Shown here in pieces: positions 9,466 through 19,825 of a stretch of DNA of 64,000 bases. Numbering within the stretch: the first letter of the stretch is position 1; each line of letters opens with the position of its first letter. The translations under genes and the position numbers were made by a program. Under the pieces are notes generated by a model. That model was not told the origin of the DNA. It saw nothing but the letters and a program-made list of their open reading frames with translations, and did not search any database. Origin of the DNA: Gammaproteobacteria bacterium UBA2810 (lineage in GTDB: Bacteria > Pseudomonadota > Gammaproteobacteria > Enterobacterales > Succinivibrionaceae); contig DEHC01000006.1 of NCBI GenBank assembly GCA_002351705.1, forward strand, positions 4,811 to 68,810. Reading direction: 5' to 3'.

Positions 9466-10302
9466 ATGAGCAGGCTCAACATCGGCGCGCATCTATCTAT
9501 TTCCGGAGGCCTGAAAGGGCTCCTCAAGGAGGCGGAGGAGACCGGCTCGTCCTGTTTCCAGTTCTTCATGAGGAATCCCCGCGGAGGAAAGGCAAAGGAT
9601 TATCCAGAGAGCGAAATTGAGCTTTTCAGGAAAACTTCATCAGAAAGAGGCCTTGGACCTCTTCTCGTCCATGCGCCCTACACCATGAATCCCGCTGCCA
9701 AAAAGCCGGAGCTCAGGGAATATGCCCTTGAGACGATGGCTGACGACATAAAGAGAGCCTCGGCTTTCGGAAACGCCATGTACAACTTCCATCCGGGCTC
9801 CCATGTCGGTCAGGGCGCCGAGAAGGGAATAGACCTCATCTCGGATCTCCTGAACAGGCTACTTACAGAGGATACCGCCATCCCTGTCCTGCTCGAGACC
9901 ATGGCCGGGAAAGGCTCGGAGGTCGGAAGCCGTTTTGAGGAGCTGCGGGCAATAATTGACCGCACGGAGCTCCGGGACAGGCTCGGGGTCTGCCTCGACA
10001 CCTGCCACATTTACGACGGCGGCTACGACATCAGGAATGATCTGGACGGCGTGCTTGCCGAGTTTGACCGGACCATAGGCCTTGAGAGGCTCAGGGCCAT
10101 CCACCTCAACGACAGCGTATTCGGCTATGCCTCACACAAGGACCGCCATGCCAAAATCGGGGAGGGAGGCCTCGGCACCGAGGCCATTTCAAGGATCATC
10201 AATCATCCGTTGCTACGGAACCTGCCGTTCTATCTCGAGACGCCGAACGACATCAGCGGCTACGCAAAGGAAATATTACTGCTCCGCTCGCTTGCCTCCT
10301 GA
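9466..10302 (+). CDS. nfo: Deoxyribonuclease IV (AP endonuclease IV)
   Basis: This 278-residue TIM-barrel enzyme cuts DNA 5' to abasic sites in base excision repair. The three-zinc site is complete: His in 'VHAPY', 'NFHPGSH', Glu in 'LLETMAGKG', Asp/His in 'CLDTCHIYDGGYD', 'IHLNDS', 'KDRHAKIGEG' and the final Glu in 'LETP'. A GGAGG ribosome site precedes the ATG. It follows the membrane glycosyltransferase by 11 bases, an unusual partner with no obvious link. Confidence 0.97.
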   Translation: MSRLNIGAHLSISGGLKGLLKEAEETGSSCFQFFMRNPRGGKAKDYPESEIELFRKTSSERGLGPLLVHAPYTMNPAAKKPELREYALETMADDIKRASAFGNAMYNFHPGSHVGQGAEKGIDLISDLLNRLLTEDTAIPVLLETMAGKGSEVGSRFEELRAIIDRTELRDRLGVCLDTCHIYDGGYDIRNDLDGVLAEFDRTIGLERLRAIHLNDSVFGYASHKDRHAKIGEGGLGTEAISRIINHPLLRNLPFYLETPNDISGYAKEILLLRSLAS

Positions 10303-10320
10303 GCTGCCGGGCATGCTTTA

Positions 10321-10345
10321 GGGAGGCAAGCCCCTCCCGTTTATA
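10321..10345 (+). terminator. Weak terminator-like hairpin after nfo
   Basis: A 6-bp GC-rich stem (10321-10326 with 10333-10338) followed by GTTTATAT. The U tract is poor, so termination may be partial. Confidence 0.35.
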
Positions 10346-10369
10346 TAACGGCCTGCTTTACTGTATAAT
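10341..10369 (+). promoter_or_regulatory. Promoter candidate for fmdB-aspS
   Basis: TATAAT at 10364-10369 with a weak -35 (TTATAT, 10341-10346) at 17 bp. The resulting leader of about 65 bases contains a hairpin that pairs the ribosome site (see 10403-10433). Confidence 0.5.
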
Positions 10370-10402
10370 AAGCGCCGTTATTCTTATGGATAGTGCCTGT
10401 TG

Positions 10403-10433
10403 CCTCGTCAAAGAGACAGTAAGCCTGTCGAGG
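10403..10433 (+). promoter_or_regulatory. Leader hairpin covering the fmdB ribosome binding site
   Basis: CCTC (10403-10406) can pair with GAGG (10430-10433), the ribosome site of fmdB. The helix continues as GACAG (10415-10419) with CTGTC (10425-10429) after an 8-base bulge. It could lower translation of fmdB and, through it, aspS. This is pairing by inspection only. Confidence 0.35.
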
Positions 10434-10439
10434 TGAAAA

Positions 10440-10700
10440 ATGCCGATTTATGAGTATAAGTGTTCAGCCTGCGGCCACCAGTTCGAGGAGCTGCAGAAGT
10501 TTTCGGATGCTCCTCTGGTCGAGTGTCCGGTCTGCCATAAGCCTGCTCTCAAGAAACAGATTACCGAGGCAGGGTTTGTCCTGAAGGGTACCGGGTGGTA
10601 TCAGACCGATTTCAAGAATGAGGGCTCCAGGCCTTCCTCTTCAGGCAGCCATGCGGCCGGATGCAGCTGCAAGGCATGCAGCGCCAATTCTAAAAACTAA
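10440..10700 (+). CDS. FmdB-family zinc ribbon protein
   Basis: This 86-residue protein begins 'MPIYEYKCSACGHQFE', the signature of the FmdB/CxxC zinc ribbon family, with a second pair in 'CPVCHKP'. The four Cys form one zinc site. The tail is Gly/Ser-rich and ends in a further 'CSCKAC' motif. Its molecular role is unknown; it has been called a putative regulatory protein. It lies 12 bases before aspS and should be on the same transcript; the pairing with aspS is common in proteobacteria. Confidence 0.85.
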   Translation: MPIYEYKCSACGHQFEELQKFSDAPLVECPVCHKPALKKQITEAGFVLKGTGWYQTDFKNEGSRPSSSGSHAAGCSCKACSANSKN

Positions 10701-10712
10701 TCAGGAACTGTT

Positions 10713-12482
10713 ATGCGTACTAACTACTGTGGAGATCTCAGGAAGTCCGACGTCGGATCTGCAGTCCATCTGTTCGGCTGGGTACAGAAGCGCCGCGATC
10801 TCGGCGGACTTGTTTTCATTGACATGCGCGACCGTGGTGGAATCGTCCAGGTCTGCTTCGACCCGAAGAACCCGGAGCTTATTGCCAGGGCACAGGAGCT
10901 CCGCAACGAATACTGCATCGAGGTCCATGGAACGGTAAGAAGCCGCCCGGAAAACCAGACCAACGAGAAGATGCCGACCGGCGAGGTCGAGGTTGAGGCT
11001 GAGCAGCTTAACATCATCAACAAGTCAGCTCCCCTTCCCATCGATCTCGGCAATCCGGACAACTCCGAGGATCAGCGCCTCAAGTACCGCTATCTTGACC
11101 TCCGCCGTCCGGAGATGGCAGAGAGGCTCAAGGTAAGATCCAGAATCACCCACCTGGTCCGCGGCTACCTTGACTCCAAGGGATTCCTTGACATCGAGAC
11201 CCCGATGCTCACCAAGGCAACCCCTGAGGGCGCGAGGGACTATCTCGTTCCGAGCAGAATCCACAAAGGGCATTTCTATGCTCTTCCCCAGTCGCCGCAG
11301 CTTTTCAAGCAGCTTCTGATGATCAGCGGCTTTGAGCGCTACTATCAGATTGTAAAGTGCTTCCGTGATGAGGATCTGCGGGCCGACCGCCAGCCTGAGT
11401 TCACCCAGATCGATATCGAGACCTCGTTCCTTACGGCCGCTGAGCTCCAGGAGATCGTCGAGACCATGATGAGGAAGCTCTGGCAGGACGTTGCCGGAGT
11501 GGATCTCGGAGTGCTTCCGCGCATGACCTGGGATGAGGCCATGACAAGATTCGGTTCTGACAAGCCCGATCTCAGAATTCCTTTCGAGATTTTCGATATT
11601 GCCGATATCGTGAAGGACTCTGATTTCGAGGTATTCAAGTCCGCGCTTGCCTCGGGCAAGGGCAGGATTGCGGCAATCTGCGTTCCGGGCGGCGCCGACA
11701 TGTCCCGCAAGATTACTGACGGCTACACCGAGTACATCAAGGTATTCGGCATGAAGGGGCTGGCCTTCATCAAGGTCAATGATGCCTCGAAGGGCATAGA
11801 GGGCGTCAAGTCCTCAATCCTCAAGTTCCTCACTGAGGATCAGGTCAAGGCCATCATCAGCAATGCCGGCGCGAAGAGCGGCGACATCATCTTCATCGCC
11901 TCAGGCGAGAAGTGGAAGACCGTATCCGAGGCCCTCGGAGCACTGAGGCTCAAGACCGCAAGGGATCGCGGACTCGTTGAGAAGTCCTGGAAGGCGCTCT
12001 GGGTCGTCGACTTCCCGATGTTCGAGGAGGCCGATGACGGCAGCATCACCGCGATGCACCATCCGTTCACCATGCCCAAGATTTCGAAGCCGGAGGATCT
12101 CCTCAATGATCCTTATTCCATCTATGCGGACGCATACGACATGGTAATCAACGGCTATGAGGTCGGCGGCGGCTCGGTGCGAATTCACCGTGAGGAAATC
12201 CAGCAGGCAGTATTCAAGGTCCTCGGCATCACCGAGGAACAGCAGCGCGTCAAGTTCGGCTTCCTCCTCGATGCGCTCAAGTTCGGTGCTCCTCCTCATG
12301 CAGGACTGGCCTTCGGACTTGATCGCGTGACGATGCTTCTCACCGGAACCGATAACATAAGAGATGTAATAGCATTCCCCAAGACAACAGCGGCAGCATG
12401 TCTGATGACCGGAGCTCCCAGCCTTCCTGACAGCAGTGCTTTAAATGATTTGGGAATAGCTGTAAAGGAAACTACTGATTGA
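10713..12482 (+). CDS. aspS: Aspartyl-tRNA synthetase
   Basis: This 589-residue class IIb synthetase charges tRNA-Asp. An N-terminal OB-fold anticodon domain ('[24 protein letters not shown]' region) is followed by the catalytic core, with motif 2 in '[20 protein letters not shown]' and motif 3 in 'GLAFGLDR'. The GAD insertion domain is present, giving the bacterial-type length (E. coli 590). The final block 'RDVIAFPKT' is intact. It is discriminating rather than archaeal-type by length and insertion. It is followed by a terminator and yebC. Confidence 0.98.
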   Translation: MRTNYCGDLRKSDVGSAVHLFGWVQKRRDLGGLVFIDMRDRGGIVQVCFDPKNPELIARAQELRNEYCIEVHGTVRSRPENQTNEKMPTGEVEVEAEQLNIINKSAPLPIDLGNPDNSEDQRLKYRYLDLRRPEMAERLKVRSRITHLVRGYLDSKGFLDIETPMLTKATPEGARDYLVPSRIHKGHFYALPQSPQLFKQLLMISGFERYYQIVKCFRDEDLRADRQPEFTQIDIETSFLTAAELQEIVETMMRKLWQDVAGVDLGVLPRMTWDEAMTRFGSDKPDLRIPFEIFDIADIVKDSDFEVFKSALASGKGRIAAICVPGGADMSRKITDGYTEYIKVFGMKGLAFIKVNDASKGIEGVKSSILKFLTEDQVKAIISNAGAKSGDIIFIASGEKWKTVSEALGALRLKTARDRGLVEKSWKALWVVDFPMFEEADDGSITAMHHPFTMPKISKPEDLLNDPYSIYADAYDMVINGYEVGGGSVRIHREEIQQAVFKVLGITEEQQRVKFGFLLDALKFGAPPHAGLAFGLDRVTMLLTGTDNIRDVIAFPKTTAAACLMTGAPSLPDSSALNDLGIAVKETTD

Positions 12483-12493
12483 TTTAAGTTTAA

Positions 12494-12518
12494 GCAGCCT
12501 CGCTGAGGCTGCCTTTTT
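12494..12518 (+). terminator. Terminator between aspS and yebC
   Basis: A perfect 8-bp stem (12494-12501 with 12505-12512, loop of 3) followed by CTTTTT. It ends 14 bases before the yebC ATG, so yebC is either expressed by read-through or from a promoter inside aspS. Confidence 0.8.
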
Positions 12519-12532
12519 ATGGAGTTATACCT

Positions 12533-13291
12533 ATGTCAGGTCATAGTAAGTGGCATAATATTCAGCACCGCAAGGGACTGCAGGATGCCAAGCGCGGCAA
12601 GATTTTTACCAAGCTCATTCGTGAGATTACCTCCGCTGCCAGAGTCGGCGGCGGCGATCCTGCCGGCAACCCGCGTCTCCGTGCTGCCATTGCAGAAGCC
12701 CTTTCCAACAACATGACAAGAGACACCGTCGAGCGTGCCGTAAAGCGCGGTGCGGGCGGCGAGGGCGACGGAGCCCAGCTCGAGACCCTTACCTATGAGG
12801 GATACGGCCCGGCAGGAATCGCCATTATGGTAGAGTGCATGACTGACAACAAGAACCGCACTGTTGCGGACGTCCGCCATGTATTCACCCGCTACGGCGG
12901 AAACCTGGGCAACAGCGGCTCGGTAAGCTATCTCTTCAACAAAAGGGGCGTTTTCTCCTTTGATCAGGGCGATGAGGACAAGCTCATGGAAGTTGCCCTT
13001 GATGCAGGCGCCGATGACGTTGTCGCCAATGACGACGGCTCAGTTGATGTCTACAGCACTCCTGAGGCATTCGGCGCAGTTCTTGATGCCCTTGAGGCAG
13101 CATCGCTGAAGCCTGATTCATCCCGCATCACCATGGTTCCGACCACGGAGACCGAGCTTGACGCCGAGAACGGCGCAAAGCTGATGCATATCGTTGATGC
13201 CCTTGATGACCTTGATGACGTGCAGCAGGTCTACCACAACGGCAGCATCTCCGATGAGGTGGCTGCCCAGATCGAGGCCTCCGAGGAATAA
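12533..13291 (+). CDS. yebC: YebC/PmpR-family protein (TACO1 homologue)
   Basis: This 252-residue protein opens with '[15 protein letters not shown]', the invariant start of the YebC family. The three-domain, crescent-shaped fold family was described as DNA-binding regulators (PmpR) and more recently as translation factors that relieve ribosome stalling, like mitochondrial TACO1. '[12 protein letters not shown]' and 'TDNKNRT' are conserved. The gene follows aspS, as in many gammaproteobacteria, although nudB and ruvC are not here. A GGAG ribosome site lies 9 bases before the ATG. Confidence 0.95.
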   Translation: MSGHSKWHNIQHRKGLQDAKRGKIFTKLIREITSAARVGGGDPAGNPRLRAAIAEALSNNMTRDTVERAVKRGAGGEGDGAQLETLTYEGYGPAGIAIMVECMTDNKNRTVADVRHVFTRYGGNLGNSGSVSYLFNKRGVFSFDQGDEDKLMEVALDAGADDVVANDDGSVDVYSTPEAFGAVLDALEAASLKPDSSRITMVPTTETELDAENGAKLMHIVDALDDLDDVQQVYHNGSISDEVAAQIEASEE

Positions 13292-13343
13292 TCCGCACGC
13301 CTGCGGGGCAGCGGTAAGGAACTGACTGCTCCGGAGTTATCCC

Positions 13344-13378
13344 GAACCGATCCGCTTTACGGACCGGTTCATTTTTTT
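13344..13378 (+). terminator. Terminator after yebC
   Basis: An 11-bp stem with one mismatch (13344-13354 with 13360-13370) followed by A and seven U residues. Confidence 0.85.
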
Positions 13379-13525
13379 GTCCTTTCATTTCATTATCAGG
13401 GACAGCTGCCGAAGGACGATGTGCCGGCATGTCCTGACGAGAAACGGACCGGCCGTCGCCTGTCGCAGAGAAAGATAGGGAGATGCTGGGAAAAGGGGCC
13501 TACACGAAGGCAAGCCCCGGCGTGA

Positions 13526-15643
13526 CTAGAACTTGAACTGTCTTACCTGCTGGTCGATCTGCTCGGTAAGGATATTGAGCTCCTTTCCGCTCTTTTCAAT
13601 CTTCTTGATCGCCTTTACATTCGAGTCAGAAATAAGCGAGACCTTCTGAATGTCCTGGGCCATCATGTCAGTGGCCTTCTTCTGCTGTGAGGTTGAATCC
13701 ACAATCTTGTGGGTGCGCTCGGTTATGTCATCAACCGCAATGCTGATCTCGCTGATGGAATCCTTCGCCTTTCTGCTCTTCTCGCGGGTATTCACGATCT
13801 CATCGAGGCACACCTTTACGGTCTTCACCGTATTGTTCATCTTGAACTGAAGCTTCTCGACCACATTGGCAACCTCAGTCGTGGCTGAGGAGGTTTTCTC
13901 CGCAAGATTCCTTACCTCATCGGCAACGACCGCAAATCCCCTTCCGTACTGACCGGCTCTCGCGGCCTCGATGGCAGCGTTGAGCGCAAGGAGGTTGGTC
14001 TGATCCGCAACCTCGCTTATCACATTGACGATATTCCTGATGTCATTTCCCATCAGGCTTACGGAATGCACCGCCTCGCTAGCATCAGTAAGGCGCTCGG
14101 AGAGCGAGTTGGTCGCATCGATGTTGTCGTCGATTATCTCGGAACCTGTATCGGTCAGATCATTGACCTTGTTGACCGCATCAAGGGTAAGATTGGCGTA
14201 CTGGGCAATCTGCTCCACAGTGCTGGTCATCTCCTCCATGGCCTGGGCGATGCTGGCGGTCTTCTCGTTCTGGGTCTCGATGGCCGAGGTGGTCTCCTTG
14301 GTAATCGCCTCGTTGGCATCGGTCGCTCCCTTGAGCCTCTGCGAGGTCTGGGCCATCTGCGAGAGCACTTCGGAGAACTTGAGCCTCAGCTTGTTGAGGT
14401 CAGTGCAGAGCTTTCCGAACTCGCTCTTTGACGCGTAGTTGAGCTTCGAGGTCATATCGCCCTTGGTCATGCTGGTTATGGACTTCACGACATGATGAAG
14501 CGGAACCTTTACCAGGGTCGATACCGTGGTGGCGACTACAATAACAAAGATCATCGCGAACACGGCAGCTACAATCATCTGGACAACAGTGCTCTTCATT
14601 GATGAATGGGCAACGTTGATGCAGTCAGTGCGGAGGTTCTCGGCAAGCTTCGCGACAGTCTTGATATCCCTCTCGATCTGGGCGATTGCGTCCTTGCTGA
14701 CGCGAGCCTGGTTCTGCGCCTTGACCTGCTCCTTCATGAGATCTAGATGAATGGAGATGACGCCGCCGTCCATAGTGGTGTCCTTGAGGAAGGGCTCGAT
14801 GTACGGACCGATGACATTGTCCATGTCAGGGTATTCCTTGTGCATCTCCTCCTGAGCCTCGCGGAAAAGCTTCAAATCCTTCTTATTGGCCTCGAAAGCC
14901 TCCGTTATTTTCTCAGGGCTGGTCTCCTCGAGTGCGGAGGCGGTCCTGGTCTCGAGCTTGTTCTCCGCAGCGGTAAGGCGGCCCATGACGCTGAGAATAT
15001 AGTCATCATAGGAAATCTTCTGCCTGAGCTCAATTATGGCATCGCCGAAGACCTTAACGAGTCCTGCGTATGATGCCTTGAGCTTGTTGGCCTTCTGGGT
15101 CTTCTTTAAAAGATCTATATGTCCCTGGGCAATGCCGTCGGTATTGGAAAGGTATCTGTCAGCAGACTTCCTTATGCCGGAAACGGCAAGCTTGATGCTG
15201 GAGAAAGTGCTGTTAAGCTCGTTCTTCTCGCTCTTGGACATGCCGCTGTCCCCAAGCTCAAAGCTCTTGACCTGGTTCTCAAGCTCCTCCATGGTCTGCC
15301 TGAATGCTTTCCTTCGCTCGTCAAGGACGATTTTGACTTCCAGGGCATTCGATTCCGACTGGCTCAGAAGCTCCTCGTTGAGCGTGCTGTGCGCGGCATG
15401 GATTCTCGCCTCGAGCGACTTGGCGGACATCAGGATCGGATCGGCATTGGTCGTAACCATGGACACGGAGTCAGAGAAACGCCCGATATTGAGATAGGAC
15501 TGAACGGCAACGGCGAGCTGGATTACAATAAGAAACAAAAAGCCGCTGACGATAATCCGAATTACCGACACGTCGCTTATAGCTTTCAATACTTTCTTGA
15601 AAATTCTTATCATAAACCCTGAAGCTCTCTCTCTTCCTGTCAT
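13526..15643 (-). CDS. Methyl-accepting chemotaxis protein (copy 1)
   Basis: This chemoreceptor is up to 705 residues long. Order: cytoplasmic N end, TM1 (about 28-48), helical periplasmic ligand domain (about 49-350, no recognised PAS or Cache motif), TM2 (about 353-378), HAMP (about 379-432, '[12 protein letters not shown]'), then the long signalling coiled coil whose hairpin tip '[29 protein letters not shown]' region (about 550-578) binds CheA/CheW. The C terminus is 'RQFKF', with no CheR/CheB-tethering pentapeptide. The start could be ATG 15643 or ATG 15613. Its paralogue MCP2 lies 1.8 kb upstream with pyrC between them. The ligand is unknown. Confidence 0.93.
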   Translation of the reverse strand: MTGRERASGFMIRIFKKVLKAISDVSVIRIIVSGFLFLIVIQLAVAVQSYLNIGRFSDSVSMVTTNADPILMSAKSLEARIHAAHSTLNEELLSQSESNALEVKIVLDERRKAFRQTMEELENQVKSFELGDSGMSKSEKNELNSTFSSIKLAVSGIRKSADRYLSNTDGIAQGHIDLLKKTQKANKLKASYAGLVKVFGDAIIELRQKISYDDYILSVMGRLTAAENKLETRTASALEETSPEKITEAFEANKKDLKLFREAQEEMHKEYPDMDNVIGPYIEPFLKDTTMDGGVISIHLDLMKEQVKAQNQARVSKDAIAQIERDIKTVAKLAENLRTDCINVAHSSMKSTVVQMIVAAVFAMIFVIVVATTVSTLVKVPLHHVVKSITSMTKGDMTSKLNYASKSEFGKLCTDLNKLRLKFSEVLSQMAQTSQRLKGATDANEAITKETTSAIETQNEKTASIAQAMEEMTSTVEQIAQYANLTLDAVNKVNDLTDTGSEIIDDNIDATNSLSERLTDASEAVHSVSLMGNDIRNIVNVISEVADQTNLLALNAAIEAARAGQYGRGFAVVADEVRNLAEKTSSATTEVANVVEKLQFKMNNTVKTVKVCLDEIVNTREKSRKAKDSISEISIAVDDITERTHKIVDSTSQQKKATDMMAQDIQKVSLISDSNVKAIKKIEKSGKELNILTEQIDQQVRQFKF

Positions 15644-16055
15644 GCCTTAACAAGGCAAGCTGCTGAGTCCGTGTGAGGCCTCATGACCTGTCCCGGGGCT
15701 GCACGGGCTGAACGAGACAGGGCAGCATGCCGGAAGCACAGGTCATGCCATGGACTTATCGCATGATTATATTGATATCCGGCCCTAAAATCACCCTTTG
15801 GGGTGGGGTTTTGTACCCGATTTTGTGATCTCGCGAATAAATAGCCGGAATGCATGCAGGTAAGGATGAAAGGTTCTGTGACCGATGATTCAAGCAAGAC
15901 GCCGGCGGAAGCAGTACGGCAATGCCGGATATGGGCCGGTGCCCGGAAGACTTCCTGGAGTGCGGTTTGGCGGAAACGCGGGGCTCAGGCCATGATGCGG
16001 CAGGAAAAAACATCCCCTGCTGCCTGCGCAGCAGGACTTCAGGGGCCGCGTCTGA
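15644..16055 (-). other. Intergenic region between pyrC and MCP1 (412 bp)
   Basis: Contains the pyrC terminator (16005-16035), a small GC hairpin near 15790-15805, TATAAT on the minus strand at about 15768-15773 without a clear -35, and GCGATAAG at about 15754-15762, whose CGATAA core resembles the sigma-28 -10. Short ORFs here lack ribosome sites and I do not call them. Confidence 0.5.
16005..16035 (-). terminator. Terminator after pyrC
   Basis: On the minus strand an 8-bp perfect stem (16028-16035 with 16016-16023, loop of 4) with a short spacer and six U residues. Confidence 0.7.
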
Positions 16056-17399
16056 TCAGCGGTCAAAGGCGAGCTGCTGCCCCCTTGAGCAGTCATTAAT
16101 CTTCCCGTTCTCATAGACAACGTTTCCGTTGACCATTGTCATCAGCACTCTGCCCCTTATGCTTCTTCCGGCAAGAGGTGACCAGCCGCACAGGCTCAGT
16201 ATGCTGCTTTCTGAAGGCACCGTGAGCTCATCTGCAGAGAAGGCGGTGAGATCGGCAAAATAGCCCTCCCTGATGAACCCTCTGTCCCGGATCTGGTAGC
16301 GCACTGCCGGATTATGCGCGGCAGCCATTGCAATTGTCTCAAGCGAAATCCTCCCCTCATTGTAAAACTCAAGGAGGAGGGGCAGGGTAAACTGAATCAT
16401 CGGAATCCCGGAAGGGCAGGAGAAATAGGGCTTTTCCTTCTCAGCGGCCGCATGGGGTGCGTGATCAGTCGCTATGAGACTGATTGTCCCGTCGGCGAGG
16501 CCTCTGAAGAGCGCGTCTCGATCCTCTCTTCCCTTGACTGCCGGGTTGCACTTGATGTAGCGGCCGAGCTTCTCATAATCGTCGGAGGTGAAGGTAAGGT
16601 GAGGCATGCAGACCTCCGCGGTTATCCTTCTCTCCTCAAGGGGACCTCTGCTCACTTTCCTGAGAAGCTCCGTCTCCTCCCTGGTCGAGAGGTGGAATAT
16701 ATGGAGATTCGCTCCGGTCTTCTGCGCAAGCTCAATCGCGAGTGAGGATGACTTGAGGCAGGCCTCGGCAGATCTGATTTCAGGATGGACTGAAAACGGA
16801 GGGTTATCGCCGTACTTATCCTTTATTTCTGCAGTATTCCGGTCGATTACGCCCATATCCTCGCAGTGCGTCGCGATAATCACCGGTGAGTATCTGAAAA
16901 TCTGCTCGAGGGTCTCGGGGGAGTCTACCAGCATGTTGCCGGTGGAGGAACCCATGAACACCTTGACACCGGCTGTTTTCCTCGGATCGAGCCTCTTGAT
17001 TTCCTCTATGTTGGTATTGGTGGCACCGAGGAAAAATCCGTAATTGACGAGCGAGTCCCTCGCTGCCTTGCGAAGCTTCTCGTCAAGGAGCTCCGAGGTC
17101 ACGGTCTGCGGTCTGGTGTTGGGCATGTCCATAAATGATGTTGTACCGCCTGCTGCCGCCGCGCGTGACTCGCTTTCTATCGTGGCCTTCTCCGGAAATC
17201 CCGGATCACGGAAATGAACCTGATCATCGATAATCCCCGGCATCAGGAAATTCCCTGCAAGGTCAATGATAATGTCTCCCGATCCGGCGGATATGCTGCC
17301 GGAAATCCTGCTGATCCTGCCGTTCTCAATCAGCAGATCCGAAATGAATATCCGACCCTCATTGACTATTGTGGCATTTTTAATGACTGTTCTGGACAT
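16056..17399 (-). CDS. pyrC: Dihydroorotase, type I
   Basis: This 447-residue amidohydrolase closes carbamoyl-aspartate to dihydroorotate in pyrimidine synthesis. The metal motif reads 'DDQVHFRDPG': the first His of the usual HxH is Gln, as I recall for a known subgroup (common in Bacteroidetes). Other metal residues look intact: the Lys region 'GVKVFMGSSTG', 'THCED', 'HIFHLST' and the catalytic Asp in 'ATDHAPH'. Length and sequence fit type I, not the about 348-residue enterobacterial PyrC. ATG 17399 is chosen over ATG 17438, because the upstream ATG overlaps the MCP2 terminator. Flanked by two chemoreceptor genes with no other pyr gene nearby. Allantoinase is a less likely alternative. Confidence 0.85.
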   Translation of the reverse strand: MSRTVIKNATIVNEGRIFISDLLIENGRISRISGSISAGSGDIIIDLAGNFLMPGIIDDQVHFRDPGFPEKATIESESRAAAAGGTTSFMDMPNTRPQTVTSELLDEKLRKAARDSLVNYGFFLGATNTNIEEIKRLDPRKTAGVKVFMGSSTGNMLVDSPETLEQIFRYSPVIIATHCEDMGVIDRNTAEIKDKYGDNPPFSVHPEIRSAEACLKSSSLAIELAQKTGANLHIFHLSTREETELLRKVSRGPLEERRITAEVCMPHLTFTSDDYEKLGRYIKCNPAVKGREDRDALFRGLADGTISLIATDHAPHAAAEKEKPYFSCPSGIPMIQFTLPLLLEFYNEGRISLETIAMAAAHNPAVRYQIRDRGFIREGYFADLTAFSADELTVPSESSILSLCGWSPLAGRSIRGRVLMTMVNGNVVYENGKINDCSRGQQLAFDR

Positions 17400-17409
17400 A
17401 TGGGATCCG

Positions 17410-17434
17410 AAAAAATCCCGGCCTGAGGCCGGGA
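17410..17434 (-). terminator. Terminator between MCP2 and pyrC
   Basis: On the minus strand a perfect 7-bp GC stem (17428-17434 with 17418-17424) followed by A and six U. It lies between the MCP2 stop and the pyrC start, only about 11 bases before the pyrC ATG, so pyrC depends on read-through or an internal promoter. Confidence 0.85.
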
Positions 17435-17440
17435 CCATGG

Positions 17441-19513
17441 TTAGAACTTGAAGCCCTTGAGGAGCTCATCCTGCCGTACGGCCATCTGCTCGAGCTTGCC
17501 GCAGGTATCCGAGATCTTGCTTATCTCCGAGTTGTTCTCGTTCGAAAGCGAGGAGATCCTGTTGATATTGCCGACAATGTTCTCTGAGGTCTTCTTCTGC
17601 TCGTCAGCGGCATGGGCAACCTGGCTTGACATGTTGCTGATGCGGATGAGGACAGCCTGCATCTCCTCAATCGCGCCGTTGGCGTCAGAGCTCTGCTGTA
17701 CAGATGCCTCCATCGCCGCGCTGCATTCCTTGACCGTATCGACCGTCTGGTTGATGAACACCATCAGCTCGCTGATGATGGCGCTTACATCCTTCGTTGA
17801 CTTCGCGGTCTGGTCCGCAAGCGTCCTCACCTCATCGGCGACAACTGCGAAGCCCCTGCCGTGCTCGCCTGCGCGCGCCGCCTCGATAGCCGCATTGAGC
17901 GCAAGCAGGCTGGTCTGGTCAGCAACCCCCTTGATGACGCCGATTATGTGGTCGATGTTCTCGCCCATGTCGGAGAGGTGCTTGATTGCCTCGGATGTCT
18001 TGGTGAGCTTGTTCGAGAGGTCATGTATGGTGGAGATATTCTTGGACATCTCCACGCGGCTGTCCTCGGCAGCCTTTTCGATGCCGATTACTTCCTGAAG
18101 GGCGCCGTTTGCGGACTCGGAGACAGCTACGACGGAGCTGTCCATTTCGGTCATCGCGGAGGCAACCGAGTTTGTCTCGTTCTGCTGCTCCTGAATGGAT
18201 GCGGACGCTGCCTCGACGGAGTCCCTGTTCTGGTGGGCGGTGTCCCTCAGGGAGTCTGAAGCGGCGTTCATCTCCTTGAGTGCGGAAACCAGCGTGTCTC
18301 TCAGTGAGTTGAGCTGCTTTGCTATAACGCCGAACTCGTTCTTGGCAGTATAGGGTATGGGCTTCGAGAGATCTCCCTTTGACATCCTGCCCATGCCGCG
18401 GGTTATCACATCAAGCGGCACCCTTATAATCCTGCCGATGGCAGCTGCAATCAGCACGCCGATGAGAATACCGATTGTGGTTCCCACCACAAGGGTGAGC
18501 ACCAGGTGCATCATTGTCACATTGCTGCTTGCAACCGAGTTCTTCATCCTGGTGTCGGCAGCACTCTGGATTACCGTCAGCTTTTCGCGGATCTGGGAGA
18601 TAATCTTGTTGGCCTGGCCGGCAATGTCAAAGAGGTGCTCCTGATCCTGGAAAATCCTCATTCTCTTGGCGAGTATTCCCTTGTCGCTTGCGGTATTGAT
18701 CTCGAAATCCTCGATATAGTAGCCGATGGTCTCCTTGAGGCCGGGCTGCGCGTTTGTGACATCCTTGAATGCCTTCTGGAAGACAGGAAGCAGCTTTTTG
18801 TTGCTCTCGAGAAGCTTTTTGATCTCTGCGGAATTCTCGGCCTTGAGTGCGTTGCCGGTGTTTATCTCAATCGGGCCCTCAGCCGCGACCAGGGAGCGCG
18901 ACATAATCTTGACGAAATCATCCTCGGTGGTTACTTCAAGCTTTGCGAGCTCGCCGCCGAACAGCCGGAGGAGGCTCTCGAAGGAGCTGGTCCACTTGCC
19001 GAGTGACTTCTTCTCGTTCATGAGGCGGAGCGCAACATCGCCCATCTCGCTTCCCGAGGCTCCCTCGGTCTTAGACTGGTACTCCTTTGTGAGCTTTACT
19101 ACCTGATCAACGTCGTCCACGAACTCGGTATTCTTACCGCTGCTCATGCTGGTCAGCCTGTTAAGCGCATTCTTGTAAAGGTTCTGGGCGGTCCTGAGCT
19201 CCGCAAGCCTCTGTGGCATTTTTGAGAGATCATGCTCGTTAAGGACAAGCTCCAGGGCATTGTGGGCGGAGAGAATGGTCTTTTCCATCTCATCAGCCTG
19301 CTTCACAAGCGGCTCGGCCTCCTCCGTTATCTCCGTGAAGGAGTTCTGGAAATTGGCAAGGCTGAAGTAGGTTACTATGCTTATGCAGAGGAGTACTGCG
19401 AGGATAAGCGCGTATCCGATATTTACTATTTTTATTATTGAAATTCCGTTAAAGAGCCTAATCAGGAAAAACTGCCTTTCCTGGTTTCCCCCGTTCTTTG
19501 CGGCATCAGACAT
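17441..19513 (-). CDS. Methyl-accepting chemotaxis protein (copy 2)
   Basis: This 690-residue chemoreceptor has the same layout as MCP1: TM1 about 29-51, helical periplasmic domain to about 330, TM2 about 335-362, HAMP ('[20 protein letters not shown]'), and a signalling domain with the tip '[20 protein letters not shown]' region. It ends 'LLKGFKF', very like the 'RQFKF' of MCP1, so the two are probably paralogues. No pentapeptide tether is seen. ATG 19513 has an AGGGGA ribosome site. A candidate sigma-28 promoter lies about 160 bases upstream. Confidence 0.94.
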   Translation of the reverse strand: MSDAAKNGGNQERQFFLIRLFNGISIIKIVNIGYALILAVLLCISIVTYFSLANFQNSFTEITEEAEPLVKQADEMEKTILSAHNALELVLNEHDLSKMPQRLAELRTAQNLYKNALNRLTSMSSGKNTEFVDDVDQVVKLTKEYQSKTEGASGSEMGDVALRLMNEKKSLGKWTSSFESLLRLFGGELAKLEVTTEDDFVKIMSRSLVAAEGPIEINTGNALKAENSAEIKKLLESNKKLLPVFQKAFKDVTNAQPGLKETIGYYIEDFEINTASDKGILAKRMRIFQDQEHLFDIAGQANKIISQIREKLTVIQSAADTRMKNSVASSNVTMMHLVLTLVVGTTIGILIGVLIAAAIGRIIRVPLDVITRGMGRMSKGDLSKPIPYTAKNEFGVIAKQLNSLRDTLVSALKEMNAASDSLRDTAHQNRDSVEAASASIQEQQNETNSVASAMTEMDSSVVAVSESANGALQEVIGIEKAAEDSRVEMSKNISTIHDLSNKLTKTSEAIKHLSDMGENIDHIIGVIKGVADQTSLLALNAAIEAARAGEHGRGFAVVADEVRTLADQTAKSTKDVSAIISELMVFINQTVDTVKECSAAMEASVQQSSDANGAIEEMQAVLIRISNMSSQVAHAADEQKKTSENIVGNINRISSLSNENNSEISKISDTCGKLEQMAVRQDELLKGFKF

Positions 19514-19671
19514 CTTGCTCTTCCCCTTATGATTTCCTTAATTCTGCCACTGCGGCCGGATCGCATATCCCTGCCTGCAGCCTGTCAATAAGCGGCGCGG
19601 GCCGCAGGTAGGACTCCTGCGTGATTCCGCCTGATGATCTGACAGAAACAGAAATATAGAACCGTCTGTTA

Positions 19672-19697
19672 TTATCGGTTATGCGAAAATAAATTAA
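19672..19697 (-). promoter_or_regulatory. Candidate sigma-28 (FliA) promoter of MCP2
   Basis: On the minus strand ACCGATAA (19672-19679) matches 7 of 8 bases of the FliA -10 GCCGATAA. TTAATTTA lies about 10 bases upstream, a partial match to TAAAGTTT. Chemoreceptor genes are typical FliA targets. Confidence 0.45.
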
Positions 19698-19819
19698 TGT
19701 GCCGCGGGCGGCAATTTTTCTTAAATTTTACTGCAGGAATAAAGTTTAATGCATCAACCGGCAGCACTCCACTGAGTGCAATATTTTCGCCCTGCATGTT
19801 TTTTGTCCGGAAATACGTT

Positions 19820-19825
19820 TATAAT
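19820..19825 (+). promoter_or_regulatory. Candidate -10 element for hinT
   Basis: TATAAT about 118 bases upstream of the hinT ATG; no clear -35. The leader between them contains short inverted repeats. Confidence 0.4.

Noticed and set aside
13128..13430. Minus-strand ORF of 100 codons over the end of yebC
   Set aside because: Arg/Pro-rich shadow overlapping the yebC terminator, with no ribosome site.
15854..16099. Plus-strand ORF of 81 codons between MCP1 and pyrC
   Set aside because: Overlaps the end of pyrC and its terminator on the other strand; AAGG is directly adjacent to the inner ATG and the product looks random.
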